NCBI RefSeq assembly: GCF_963662255.1
Contig: NC_085055.1
Location: forward strand, 17,284,704-17,348,703
Length of the DNA: 64,000 bases
From: Cinclus cinclus
Taxonomy: Eukaryota; Chordata; Aves; Passeriformes; Cinclidae
Direction of reading: 5' to 3'
The notes beneath the pieces were generated by a model, which was given only the letters and a program-made list of their open reading frames with translations, did not search any database and was not told where the DNA came from. Position numbers and translations under genes: made by a program. Positions 50,801 to 60,125 of the stretch are shown one piece after another; the stretch's first letter is position 1, and each line of letters opens with the position of its first letter.

Positions 50801-53800
50801 ATTTTATTTTATTCTCAGTTTACAGTTGGTTCTGGTACAGCTGAGATCTGAAGCAGAGATCCAGCTAATTCACAGACCTGGTCATTTCTAATGTAGCTGG
50901 CTTGCTGTTCTAGACCGGTGAGATTTGTCACAGCATGTATGTTAAATGACTATTTGTTCTATAGTGTCATCCTGTCTGTGTTTTCTAGCATCAGTACAGA
51001 GCCCATGCCTTTTGAAGGGTTGCCCAGCAGGAAGTCTGGGACTTTAGAGTTGGTTTTGAGATGTGGGCAAGGCTTTCCTGACCGACTCTTCTGGCAGTAG
51101 TTGAGTTAAGGCAGCGATTTAAAGCTATAATGGTTATGGCTCACTAGTTTGTTTGGGTTTGTGTGTTTCTGTTTTTAGGCACTACAAGTACCCCAAATGA
51201 GCTGTGGTACAATATCATTGAGCTGCCATACCACGGGGAAATGATCAGCATGTTGATTGCACTGCCCACTGAAAGCACAACACCGCTCTCTGCTATCATC
51301 CCCCACATCAGCACAAAAACAATAGGAAGCTGGATGACAACCATGGTAGCAAAAAGAGTGCAGGTTATTTTACCAAAGTAAGTAGTTATATAATCCATTC
51401 CTTCTTCTGGGAGTGTTTGGGGGGTTATTTATCTGTACCTCATCTGATACCGGAGAAGGAATACTTCAGGTGATTTTCCTGCATAATACTCATGCATTCT
51501 TTTTTGTTCCAACCAGATTTACAGCAGAAGCAGAAACAGACTTAAAGGAACCTCTGCAAGCACTTGGTATCACAGATATGTTTGACCAGTCAAAGGCAAA
51601 TTTTGCAAAAATAACAAGTAAGGATTTTCTTGTTTTAATTCATGGTGGTCCTTCATAGTTTCTAGCTTTGAATAAAGTGCTGCTTTACCCATGCAGTTGT
51701 CTGCTTTCTCTTGGCTAAGTGTTGCCATGACATTTGAGCTGGTTTTATGTTATAGCCAGCCAGGCATAACTGCTTGCTTCTGTTCAGCACTGCAGTGGCT
51801 TTTTATTCCCTTATCTTACATTACAACAGTAAATCATGCTCGTCAGCTTAAGATTTGATATTGCCACCTGATGGTCTTGAGCATTGTCTGAAATCTTTGG
51901 CAGGACTTAAACAATACCATACCTTAGTCTGTAGCAAATGCTGCAGCTACAGTGTGTAACCTTCCCTGAAGTATATTTTTAGTGACTTTTTCTTGAGCTG
52001 TAAGGAAGCACATATGAAAAACATTCAAGGAACTGAACCAACTCAGAGCTGTAAATATTAGTATCTGAAAATGGAGTGTAAATGCTTTTGAACTCATGGC
52101 TACAAAATGTCATCTTATTTCTCTTCTCTGCTTTCATGAAAATCCTGATTAGCATCTATAGAACTGTCTAACAAAAAAGTTTACCTTGTGCTGGCTTAAT
52201 TTGTAAACAAATTCCTGTGTTTTATTGAAAGCAAGGTATATTGCCAAGTGCTTCCCCCTCCCCGAGAAAAAGAGACACATGGGAGTGTAACTTAAATTCA
52301 GATAAAAAAAAAATTGAAAAAATTTGTTAAGTGACAAATGCATGTGAGCACTTCTAAGTTAAACCACCAATAAGAAAACTTAGTAAATGGGGAGGAAGGA
52401 GGAGTAAGATAGGTTATTCCTTATTTTTGTAATGACTCACTTAGCGACTGTATTCAAAGCTATTGTTGTGTACTGCAGCTTTGGGATTCCAGCAGAGGAT
52501 TGTAGCAGCTTTTAGTATTCTGAGCCATGCTGACAGAGCTGCTTAGCTACAAAGTACTTCAGGATTCTTGAGTTTTACTGAAGGTGCTATTCTCCTTGGG
52601 TCTTTCAGGAACAGAAGGTCTTCATGTATCTAATGTTCTGCAAAAGACAAAAATTGAAGTTAGTGAAGATGGAACCAAAGCTTCTGCAGCAACAAGTAAG
52701 CAATCATACTGATAGCTGTCAGACTTAAGAAAACTCCATTAGAAGGCCGTGGCACTAGGCTAAGATAGCCCACTTGGAGATCATTGCTGCAATATGCTCT
52801 GACTCACATCAGTTACTGGGGAATTACATAAAACCCATTAAAAAATCTCAACTTGCCAGTGTTGATCACTGTAAGAAATATTAACAGGCTTACTTCTAGA
52901 AAAGTGTCTTCTCATAGTTCAGACTTTATATGAGGCCACTGATAGCATGTTCTGGCAATCCAGGTTACAAAGAGGAGTAAACTACTACAGCCTTTGGGTG
53001 ACAGACCAAGACTTCCAGCTCTCTGTGGGTCTTAGGTCTTTTTAAATGCTTCCTGTAAAAATAATGTGTGATCTGTGTGGCTTTAAATGTCCAAATTGGT
53101 AGGTTTTAGGCATTTGTCTGCACCTATTTGAGCCTATATATAGACACACATACATATATATCTACAAGGAAACTTCAATAGAGTATATATAATGCATTAT
53201 GATGCTTGATTTGTCTCACTCTAAACTTTTTTCTTGTTTTGTTTTTGCAAGCTGCAATTTTAATAGCCAGGTCATCCCCTCCTTGGTTTATAGTAGACAG
53301 ACCATTTGTATTTTTCATTCGGCACAATCCTACAGGTAAGCAGCATCTGTAAGTACTTTCTGGCTTAGAAGTTGAGTAATCAACTATGTGATGGTGACAA
53401 AGTCTGGAGCTACTGAATAACTATTAAAAAATATCTGCAAGTGGGTTTTTATGCCTTTAATTTTAGTTTATTTTATTGGGAATGCAACTTGGAACAGGGA
53501 AAAATACATTTTGACTGTCAAGTTAACAGAAACAAGCATGGTAGGTTTGTGGGTATAAAAGAAGTGTCTTAACAGTCATAGTTCCCCTGAGTGCAGAGGA
53601 AACAGCTCTTTGTTGATAGTGAATTGGTGACTAGGACCCAGATTTCTGGACAGTTGGGTAGTGAGGGCCAAGGTAGAATAAGGTGTTGGGGATCTAGGGT
53701 GCTGCTCCAGCCTGCTCTGAACACAAGTGAGTGTTCCAATATGGTGCTCATGGCTTCTTTGCAGTATGGGCTGACTCTCCTAGAGCAGAATTGCCTTCCT

Positions 53801-54149
53801 TGTAGTGATGTGTATGATCAATATGTCAGTTAGTGGGGAACAGTGCTGCTGCCAGCACTGGGGGGAAGAGCAGGCTGCTGGCAGCAGGCTCCATCCCAAG
53901 GCTCCACAGAGCATCAACAGGGCTGTGTGTCTCTAGAAATAGGAGCTGGCCACCTATCCAAACATGCACTTCCCTGGGCTCACAGATCTGAGGGAGCCTG
54001 GACAAGACTGACAAAGTGGCTTGGCTGTGCTCCGTGGACTTGAAGCTTTCATGGAAAAGTTTAACTCTATTTATTGATGATGGTAATCCTTGTTTTTGTC
54101 TCATCCCTCAGGTACAATCTTGTTTATGGGACAAATAAACAAACCTTGA
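44564..54149 (+). CDS. SERPINE2: Glia-derived nexin / protease nexin-1 (SERPINE2), complete spliced coding region
   Basis: Secreted clade E serpin that traps thrombin, urokinase, plasmin and trypsin-like proteases at the cell surface and in matrix. Eight coding segments (44564-44819, 47266-47493, 48560-48757, 51179-51377, 51517-51617, 52609-52695, 53252-53335, 54112-54149) join to 1191 nt, 396 residues plus TGA, against 397-398 in human. Residues 1-19 form a signal peptide ending near VCS. Basic helix D residues around 71-104 (TKKQL, GKALKKINR, SKKNKD) match the heparin site. The hinge EDGTKASAAT and the reactive loop AILIARSSPP are intact, giving P1 Arg363 and P1' Ser364. A single N-glycosylation sequon, NET at 158, is present; the human sequon in the VKNASE segment is replaced by KSGF. 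All intron phases agree across junctions. The ATG has A at -3 and matches the human start MNWH. Confidence 0.97.
44820..47265 (+). other. SERPINE2: SERPINE2 intron 2 (2.4 kb)
   Basis: It runs from donor GTCAGT to acceptor TTTTTTCCAACTAG. It carries the hAT-like element at 45801-46120; no coding exon was seen in the rest. Confidence 0.85.
45801..46120. mobile_element. Non-autonomous hAT (Charlie-like) DNA transposon, 320 bp
   Basis: The ends are perfect 15-bp terminal inverted repeats, CAGAGGTTCTCAAAC at 45801-45815 and its reverse complement at 46106-46120. CAGNGGTTCTCAAA is the characteristic end of hAT-Charlie elements, and the subterminal GGACCACCAG / GTGGACCACCAGTGG motifs are also typical of that group. 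The interior has no transposase frame, so it is an internally deleted or MITE-like copy. The expected 8-bp target-site duplication is not recognisable in the flanks, which suggests age. Confidence 0.82.
47266..47493 (+). CDS. SERPINE2: SERPINE2 exon 3: residues 86-162
   Basis: Phase 1 in and phase 1 out; donor GTGAGT. It encodes the basic helix D region (GKALKKINR, VSKKNKD), the strand with VPFVTRNK, and the single glycosylation sequon NET at residue 158. Confidence 0.96.
47494..48559 (+). other. SERPINE2: SERPINE2 intron 3 (1.07 kb)
   Basis: Donor GTGAGT, acceptor TTTCTTCTAG. Nothing else recognised inside. Confidence 0.85.
48560..48757 (+). CDS. SERPINE2: SERPINE2 exon 4: residues 162-228
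   Basis: Contains the highly conserved serpin segment LVLVNAVYFKGLWKSRF and the VPMLSQL strand. Donor GTAAGC. The residues IDQVVAPDDIEG at its start differ noticeably from the human IDNLLSPDLIDG. Confidence 0.97.
48758..51178 (+). other. SERPINE2: SERPINE2 intron 4 (2.4 kb)
   Basis: Donor GTAAGC, acceptor GTTTTTAG. No gene, RNA or clear mobile element recognised. Confidence 0.85.
51179..51377 (+). CDS. SERPINE2: SERPINE2 exon 5: residues 228-294
   Basis: Encodes IELPYHGEMISMLIALP and SAIIPHISTKTI, nearly identical to human. It ends in phase 2 before donor GTAAGT; reading one base further would break the conserved PKFTA junction. Confidence 0.97.
51517..51617 (+). CDS. SERPINE2: SERPINE2 exon 6: residues 294-328
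   Basis: Encodes FTAEAETDLKEPL and LGITDMFDQSKANFAKIT. The preceding intron 5 is only 139 bp (51378-51516). Donor GTAAGG. Confidence 0.97.
51618..52608 (+). other. SERPINE2: SERPINE2 intron 6 (991 bp)
   Basis: Donor GTAAGG, acceptor GTCTTTCAG. Nothing further recognised. Confidence 0.85.
52609..52695 (+). CDS. SERPINE2: SERPINE2 exon 7: residues 328-357, with a possible second acceptor 6 bp inside
   Basis: Encodes TEGLHVSNVLQKTKIEVSED and the reactive-loop hinge GTKASAAT. The first six bases are GAACAG, so a second AG acceptor exists 6 bp downstream, whose use would delete two residues next to position 328. Donor GTAAGC. Confidence 0.96.
52696..53251 (+). other. SERPINE2: SERPINE2 intron 7 (556 bp)
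   Basis: Donor GTAAGC, acceptor TTTTTGCAAG. Contains a TA/CA-rich patch at about 53135-53192. Confidence 0.85.
53252..53335 (+). CDS. SERPINE2: SERPINE2 exon 8: reactive centre loop, residues 357-385
   Basis: Encodes TAILIARSSPPWFIVDRPF followed by the serpin signature segment. Arg363-Ser364 is the scissile bond that sets specificity for trypsin-like proteases; the surrounding loop is identical to human. Donor GTAAGC. Confidence 0.97.
53336..54111 (+). other. SERPINE2: SERPINE2 intron 8 (776 bp)
   Basis: Donor GTAAGC, acceptor CTCATCCCTCAG. Nothing else recognised; the frames on both strands in its second half are not exons. Confidence 0.85.
54112..54149 (+). CDS. SERPINE2: SERPINE2 exon 9: last coding part, residues 385-396 and stop
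   Basis: Encodes TILFMGQINKP and TGA, which closes the serpin fold (human ends AVLFMGQINKP). The exon continues as 3' UTR. Confidence 0.97.
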
Positions 54150-54575
54150 ATTTGGAAAAGACTTTCTTCAAGAAGTAAACAGGCACATCCCTGTTCTGTT
54201 AAATATTTGTACACTACTCTGACTTCACTCAAGAACTAGTTTTAACCACTGACTAGGTTTTGAAACAGGAGTCAACATAGTTCTGGCTTTGTGGGGAAAA
54301 TACAGATTGAAAACTACAGTATCTCTTCAAAATGTCTAAAAGATTCTCTAAACTACTGAATGGTTACCTATGCTAACAGCTTCTGAGCTTTTTCTGTATC
54401 TACTAAGAATTTTATGTATGGCTTTTTGTGAGAGGATTTTAACAAAGAATGATAAACATTTCTATTAATGTTGGTTTCTTGTGTGTGGAAAAGATCTAAT
54501 TTTGTAGATACCACCTATCAAGATTACTTTTGGTTCTTGAGTATCTTGGTACCTGGATATTCTTGGTAGAAATAG

Positions 54576-54581
54576 AATAAA
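54576..54581 (+). terminator. SERPINE2: Proximal polyadenylation signal AATAAA of SERPINE2
   Basis: A canonical hexamer 427 nt after the stop codon. The downstream sequence is T-rich but not strongly G/T-rich, so it may be a minor site. Confidence 0.6.
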
Positions 54582-54749
54582 AGTTCTAGCAGTTTTTATA
54601 TAGTGCATGTATCACTGAGAATTTTAAAACTAATGTGGTGTTCAATACACATCGCATTGTCCTGTCTCATTGTAATGTAAACTTGTTGTTGCTAGTATAC
54701 ACTTTCTATTGGATTTAAATTTTATATTTGTTTTTGTACAAAGGAAAGA

Positions 54750-54755
54750 AATAAA
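54750..54755 (+). terminator. SERPINE2: Distal polyadenylation signal AATAAA of SERPINE2
   Basis: A canonical hexamer followed within 20-45 bp by GTGTTGTGGATCGTGGATGTG-like G/T-rich sequence, the usual downstream element. It is the likely main 3' end. Confidence 0.8.
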
Positions 54756-54884
54756 ACTGCATTATGAACAGTCAGTGTTGTGGATCGTGGATGTGCTGAT
54801 AGATATTGGAGTCCAGAGCCCTGTGTAATTGTTTGATATTTACTTTTAAGAAGGGTGAAAGGAGGGACATCTTTTGTGAGACCT

Positions 54885-54970
54885 TGTTGTTGTGTGTTAG
54901 GGGGGTGTTGGTTTTTTTCTTTGTGGTGGGGTTTGTTTGATTGTTTAGGATTTTGCTTGTTTGTTTAGTC
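54885..54970 (+). other. G/T-rich tract downstream of the SERPINE2 3' end
   Basis: The sense strand is almost free of A and C here, with GGGGGGTGTTGG, a T run and GTGGTGGGGTTTG. Such sequence can act as a polymerase pause site past a poly(A) site; this role is inferred only from position and composition. Confidence 0.5.
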
Positions 54971-57900
54971 CCTCCTTCTGATGATGTTTTTTTGAGTCAT
55001 TCTGCTGTGGATTAATTGATCCATTGGTTTGGCATCTGAAGTAAACTCTGTTTTGCTATGCCTAAGTTACTGCTGGAAACTGTCCCATGAGGACATCTCA
55101 GTTCACCTTTGAGGCCTTTCCTCCTGTTCCTGTGGTGCAGTTTATATGCAGATGGACATCTCTTCATGCCCCTTGCAGGATTCTCCTGTGTACAGAACCC
55201 TTTCCAAATGATAAGCAGTAAATCGCTATGGCTTGTCATAGATGGTTCTTTGTTGTACTGCTTCTGTGGCAATTGAGGGATTTGGGTAGGTGAGGTAAAT
55301 CCTTGGCAGCTCTGAAGGGCATACTTACAGGGAGAAAGGGCTGCTGGTCTCAGGGGAGAAATTCCTGTAGATTCAGCCCTGGTGGTAGAAGTAGGTGACT
55401 GTAGCATGTATCCATAAAGTGGAGAGTGAGTGTTGAGCCTCTTGGTCAGGTAAGAAAACAAGTTGGAGAAAATACTTCCAGCTGAAAATACCTGAATGTG
55501 TTGTGCAGGGCCAGTCCAAACCCCTGAGAGCTCGTAATATGCTGCCAGATATTGAGCCAATCTGCTTGCCTCTTTTCCTGTTCAAGTTGAACACTGCAAT
55601 CATCTGTGCAAGAAGAATAAATCTGTAGGTATTTTATGGGATGTATTAGCTGCCCACCACCCAATCCACAAAAGCTGGAAAAGGAGTGCTCCTGCTGCAT
55701 GCTGGGGGCTAGGTCTCCTGCAATAGGTGAATGGAGAAACTAGCATGGCCTCATTGTCTTCCTGTCTTGTTGAAGACAAAGTGAATCCTGGAGGTGAGGA
55801 AGAAAAAAGAAACTCAAAAGCAACAACCAAAGAATAACTAAATATGGGGATCATGTAACTAAAGATTCTGGTCCTGAGCAGGAGAGCTCTCCTGGCTAAC
55901 CCAGCCACACCTGTCTTCAATTCCTTGCATCTGGCTGTAAGAAGCCCAAGTAAAAACAGAATAGTTACTGGGTTGTAAACAACTTGAGTGACATTTCCAT
56001 TAGTTTGTCTTGCATCTGTTTTGGGTACAGTTTGTCCTGCAAGAATAGAGAAATGTTGCCTCACAGAAACTACAGAGCCAGGACCTGAGCTGGAATTAAT
56101 TCACGCACAAATTGTAATTTTTTGACTACTGGGGTGCAAGGCGTCATTTTTGGGCTCTGGAGCAGCGTGGGGTTGTATTTCAGAGTAACAGCTGCTGTTT
56201 TATTATCAAAGTAAAGTTGCAATATCAGAATTTTCCAGTTGCTTCTATTTAATGTTTGAGTTAAGAATTCAAATATTACAGGGTTGGCATTGAAGCTGAA
56301 CTCCCACAGGACTTACACACGGCAGCACTGTCTGCTCTGGGCAGCAAGCAGGTTTGGGATTAGGTTTGGGCAAGAAAAAAAAATGCAATGACATAAGCTT
56401 TCAGGTTTGCCTTAACACAGTTTCTGTGTAAACAGCTGTCACTCCCTTCTTTTAGTCCTGAAATAATTTGCAAAATAAGATGATTGCTTTAGAGCATGGC
56501 CAATGAGTAACTGTTTTTGGTTTGTTTTTTTTTTTTTTTTCCCAAAAGTGGACAGTGAAGAGGGTGGCTTGGCAAAGGTGAATGGGATTATTGAGTCTGC
56601 TGGAGCCAGGACTATCTGCCCAAACTGAGTTCTGAGCAAACTGAAGGGGGAATGCTACACGTAGCAGATATTCCTGGTGAGCTTCAATCATCTGCAGTAC
56701 AAGGGTGAAATATGTCACCACTCATGGAAAGGGGAGTTCTGCCCTGCCACTTTTTTTTTTTTTTTTTTTTTTCAGTGCTGGAAAAGAAAAGTTAAAATGC
56801 AGGTTTAAACTAAGATGCTGGTGATATTTGCCTACAGACTGGGTAGAAGAGCTCGGGGTTAAGGGAAATGAGTTAAAAGCCTTGGAAGGTGAGGGTCAGG
56901 TTAGCAGCTGAAAACTTCCTCTTAAGTAGTGCTGTAAAGGCACTGTGCTTTTCCATCCTGGGATCTGATTAATATCAAATTTCCAGTCCTGCTTGACAGA
57001 GTAATGAGTTCAGTGTGATGTTTCAGCATTAAGGCAGTGTTTACTGTAGTCTATTAACCCTTACTGTGGCAGTCTGTTAGCTGCTCTTGAAAGGCTTTGG
57101 GGAATCTGATTGCAGTCAGTAGTGGTTACACGTTAAGTTTTTTTCAAAGGTGTCTTGGTCTCTAGGACTGTCAAGGTGAATGTTCATGCTGCTTGCTTTA
57201 GCCTATTCCTCCTTTACTTCCCAACTGCTTTACAGTCGATTTTTGTCATCCTGGTAAAGCTGAGATTGTTTTAGGCCCCTGAGCCCTTCGAAGTTTGAGG
57301 GAAGGAGGGCTGGGAAGGGACCATCCACAAGGAAGAACAGAGACTGAATGTACAAAGCTTAACTTACTGTAATAATGGATGGGTAACTTCAAGCAGGAGA
57401 TGCAGAACTGCTGCTTAGATGGTCTCATTGCTCTTCCTGGCTGCTCTCTACAGCTGCCTGTCTCTCAGTCTTTGAAAGCACAGATAACACATCCTTCGTA
57501 AACTTTCCTGAGGTGGAAAGCCTTGAGAAACTGATTGCTCTTCAGCAGTGAGACTGAAACCCTGGGCAGGGAATGACTGTGGAAAATGCGTGTGATTGCA
57601 ATTTCTTTAGCCTAGAGAATAAGTACAGAAAAAGATTTTGGTAAACCTTGCCATAAATTTCCTGAGCCAGGTATGTAATGAAGAAAGTAGTTAGTCATGA
57701 AGTAATTAACAGGTAAAATAGCAGGCTATTAATCTGCCAAAGCATGTTTTAACTTTGTTTTTTCTAACTTCAGAGAGCTCTAAAAAGGCTGGTTTTCTTT
57801 TACAACTTCCACATTTCATTAACACTGTTGATTCCAAATTCTATTTGCTGGACAGAGTGGCGAGTGTAAGGGCTAGTTCTTCAGCCCGTGTAAATGGATA

Positions 57901-59519
57901 ACTTCTGTTCACCCTTTGGCAGCACAGCACCTTCCCTGCTGGCAGCCTTCTTCTGACAGCAGTCTCTTTCTTAAAAACATGGCTGCATTGCCTCCCAGCA
58001 GCAATGTGACATAATAAAGATGAAAAAGAGCAAGAAGTTAAAATACCTCTTTTGTAAGCAGCATTTTAAAAACTCTCCCTCATGCTTCAAAGAAACTAAA
58101 AGCCCTTTAGCTTAGCCCCACCAGTTTAAACTGTGTGCATTTATTAGTAATAATACCAATACCTGCAGTGGTTGAAACTTGTTTAACACTAATAATTTCC
58201 ATTATTACTGTGGTGTCAGGGAGCTGTGATGGTCTTGTATTGGATGTGATACCTGGGAGGAGATCAGCCCCTGACAAAGTCTGTAGGGTAACCTAAAGGT
58301 AGAAGCTGCAGTTGCCCTCCTCCCCAAGAGGGTGGTGCTGGTGCCAGAGTGTGTTCTCCTTGCTCTTGTTTCTGGGCTTGCTGCTATGGCCAGGTGTGCA
58401 CTGTTCACTTACTAGATGACACTTCTGTCCTGCTGCTGGAGTAGTGATGGGTGTGTATTGCCAGCTCACAGCAGGACGGCCAGCTCAGTGCTGTGCTGTC
58501 CTCTCTTCAGATTGTGCTCAAGGTCCCCGGGATGCCAATTTTTGCTTTCAAGGCCAGGGTGAGGATAACTCGTACAGACTGGAAGAAAGATTAGGCCCTG
58601 TCTGGGATTCAGGTGCCATGTTTTGTGCATTAACACAGTGTCATTTTCATTCCAATGTGCTTCCAATGCACAATCAACCCTGATCCAAGGATTATCTTCC
58701 CCAAGCCTTTTTGGGTTGCTAAATCCATGGCATCTCCCTTGAATGTTGGATTTGGGCTCCTAATGCACCATGTTCCCTGTAATTAAGTGTATAAGCTCCT
58801 GAAGGGCGTTTGTGCAATAGAGGGAGTGAATCAGATGACTTTTCTTTGGGGCACTAAGCACCTGGAGCCTGTGGCCATCAGTTAATTACACTGGCTGTGA
58901 GCCACCCTGTCCTAGACAGAAGGGCTGGGTTTGTCTCCTTGGATCACAGGCAGCATTTGTTTCACTTCCAGGCTAATGTGTGCTGGCTGGTTTGGGATCA
59001 GAACACATGGTGGAGAAGGGGGAAGGCGGGACTGTATCTTTTGCTCTGTGTGACCAGCCTGGGCTCTTCTCTTCCTGAAATGGTTGAGGTGAGGACACTG
59101 CAACAGGCGTGCTCAAGGCTTTGCGGGCAGCTGTGTGCCCGTGGGAAGCACAGCCCTGTGTCACCTCTGGCCCTTCTTGCCCCTGGATCGGACTGGCTGC
59201 CAGCTGGCCCCAGCAGTAGTGGGGCTTTGGGGGCATTGTCAGTCCCTCTGAGAAGCAGTGCTACCCTCAATGTTCCACCTTGGGCTTAAAAAAAGCCCCC
59301 AAACCAAAACAATAATATCAAAACCAGAGGACAGCCCCACAAGGTCCTCTAAATCTATTCTGAGGCAAAATTATGACATTTGAACAGTTTTTTGGCGGTT
59401 TATTTATTTTTTTCTGTTGGTAGCTCTTAACAGTGCCCTCTAAGCAGCAGGTCAAGCACAGGTGCCTTTCCTACCTGGCTGGCCTCTGCAGGAGGCAGTG
59501 GTTCAGCAGGAAGTTCTTC
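54971..59519. other. Intergenic DNA between SERPINE2 and the minisatellite
   Basis: No exon recognised on either strand. Open frames of 150-180 codons on the minus strand (55.0-56.1 kb) start with TTG or GTG and resemble nothing I know. Two long T runs, at 56525-56540 and 56751-56772, are the only clear low-complexity items. MRPL44, expected here on the minus strand by analogy with human, was not found. Confidence 0.6.
56751..56772. repeat. T22 homopolymer
   Basis: An uninterrupted run of 22 T. On the minus strand it could be an old poly(A) tail, but no retroposed body was recognised. Confidence 0.9.
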
Positions 59520-59980
59520 ATGTCCTCCTGTCCCCATATCCCCGTTCCATATCCTACTTCCCCATGTTCCCCTCTCTGTCTGTCCCCATATCCTCCTGCC
59601 TCCCTGTCCCCCTATCACCATATCCTGCTGTCCCTGTACCCCTGTCCCCATCGCCTCGCCCTCTTGTCCCTCTCTCCCCCTTTCCTCCTGCCCTATATCT
59701 TCCTGTCCCTGTCCCATATCCCCTTCTCCCCACCTCCCACTGTCCCCGTCACCCTCTTCCCATCTCCTGCTGTCCCCATCTCTCCCTCCCCATATGTCCA
59801 TATCCTGCTGTCCCCGTCCCCATTTCCCTGTATCTTCCTGTCCCTCTTTCCCCACATCCTCCTGTCCCCATCTCCCCATACGCGCACATCCCCGGGCCCC
59901 CCGTCCCAACACCGCTCTGTCCCTGTATCCCTCTTGTCTCTCCGTCCCTATATCCCCCTATTCCCACATTCCCCCGTGTC
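59520..59980. repeat. Pyrimidine-rich degenerate minisatellite (CCCCATATCCTCCTGTCC-like units)
   Basis: About 460 bp consist of imperfect repeats of roughly 15-20 bp combining TGTCCCC, CATATCC and TCCTCCTG. Purines on the + strand are largely confined to the A of CATATCC and the G of CTGTCC. This composition leaves several long frames open on both strands, so the Pro/Ser/Leu-rich and Gly/Asp/Arg-rich translations are artefacts. The array ends directly at a CpG-rich segment. Confidence 0.88.
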
Positions 59981-59984
59981 CCGG

Positions 59985-60125
59985 CGGATCCGTCCCTCAG
60001 CCGCGGGCCCGGCGCGGCCGCAGCGCCCCCTGGCGGCCCTGCGCGCACGGCGCAGCGCGGTTCCGGTTCCGGTGTCGGTCCCGGTCCCTCGGCAGGGCCG
60101 CAGCGGCGCCTGGCGCAGCAGCAGA
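59985..60125. promoter_or_regulatory. Small CpG-dense island with two CTCF-like motif copies
   Basis: About 140 bp of CpG-rich DNA lie isolated 1.8 kb before the WDFY1 start. It includes CAGCGCCCCCTGGCGG at 60021-60036, whose reverse complement CCGCCAGGGGGCGCTG fits the CTCF core consensus very well. A related copy is at 60097-60115. It could be an insulator between the two genes or the promoter of an unrecognised transcript; no exon could be assigned. Confidence 0.7.
60021..60036 (-). promoter_or_regulatory. Strong candidate CTCF binding site
   Basis: On the minus strand the sequence reads CCGCCAGGGGGCGCTG, which contains the full AGGGGGCGCT core of vertebrate CTCF sites. It lies between the SERPINE2 3' end and the WDFY1 promoter. 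Confidence 0.72.

Larger units (their letters stand above)
54150..54775 (+). other. SERPINE2: SERPINE2 3' UTR (end approximate)
   Basis: An AT-rich region of about 600 nt follows the stop codon. Two AATAAA hexamers are present; the second is followed about 20 bp later by a G/T-rich region and is the likelier main end. Confidence 0.75.

Noticed and set aside
55012..56064. Two minus-strand frames of 182 and 154 codons, tested as possible MRPL44 or another neighbour
   Set aside because: Neither resembles MRPL44 or another family I recognise; both start at TTG or GTG codons and lack convincing splice sites.
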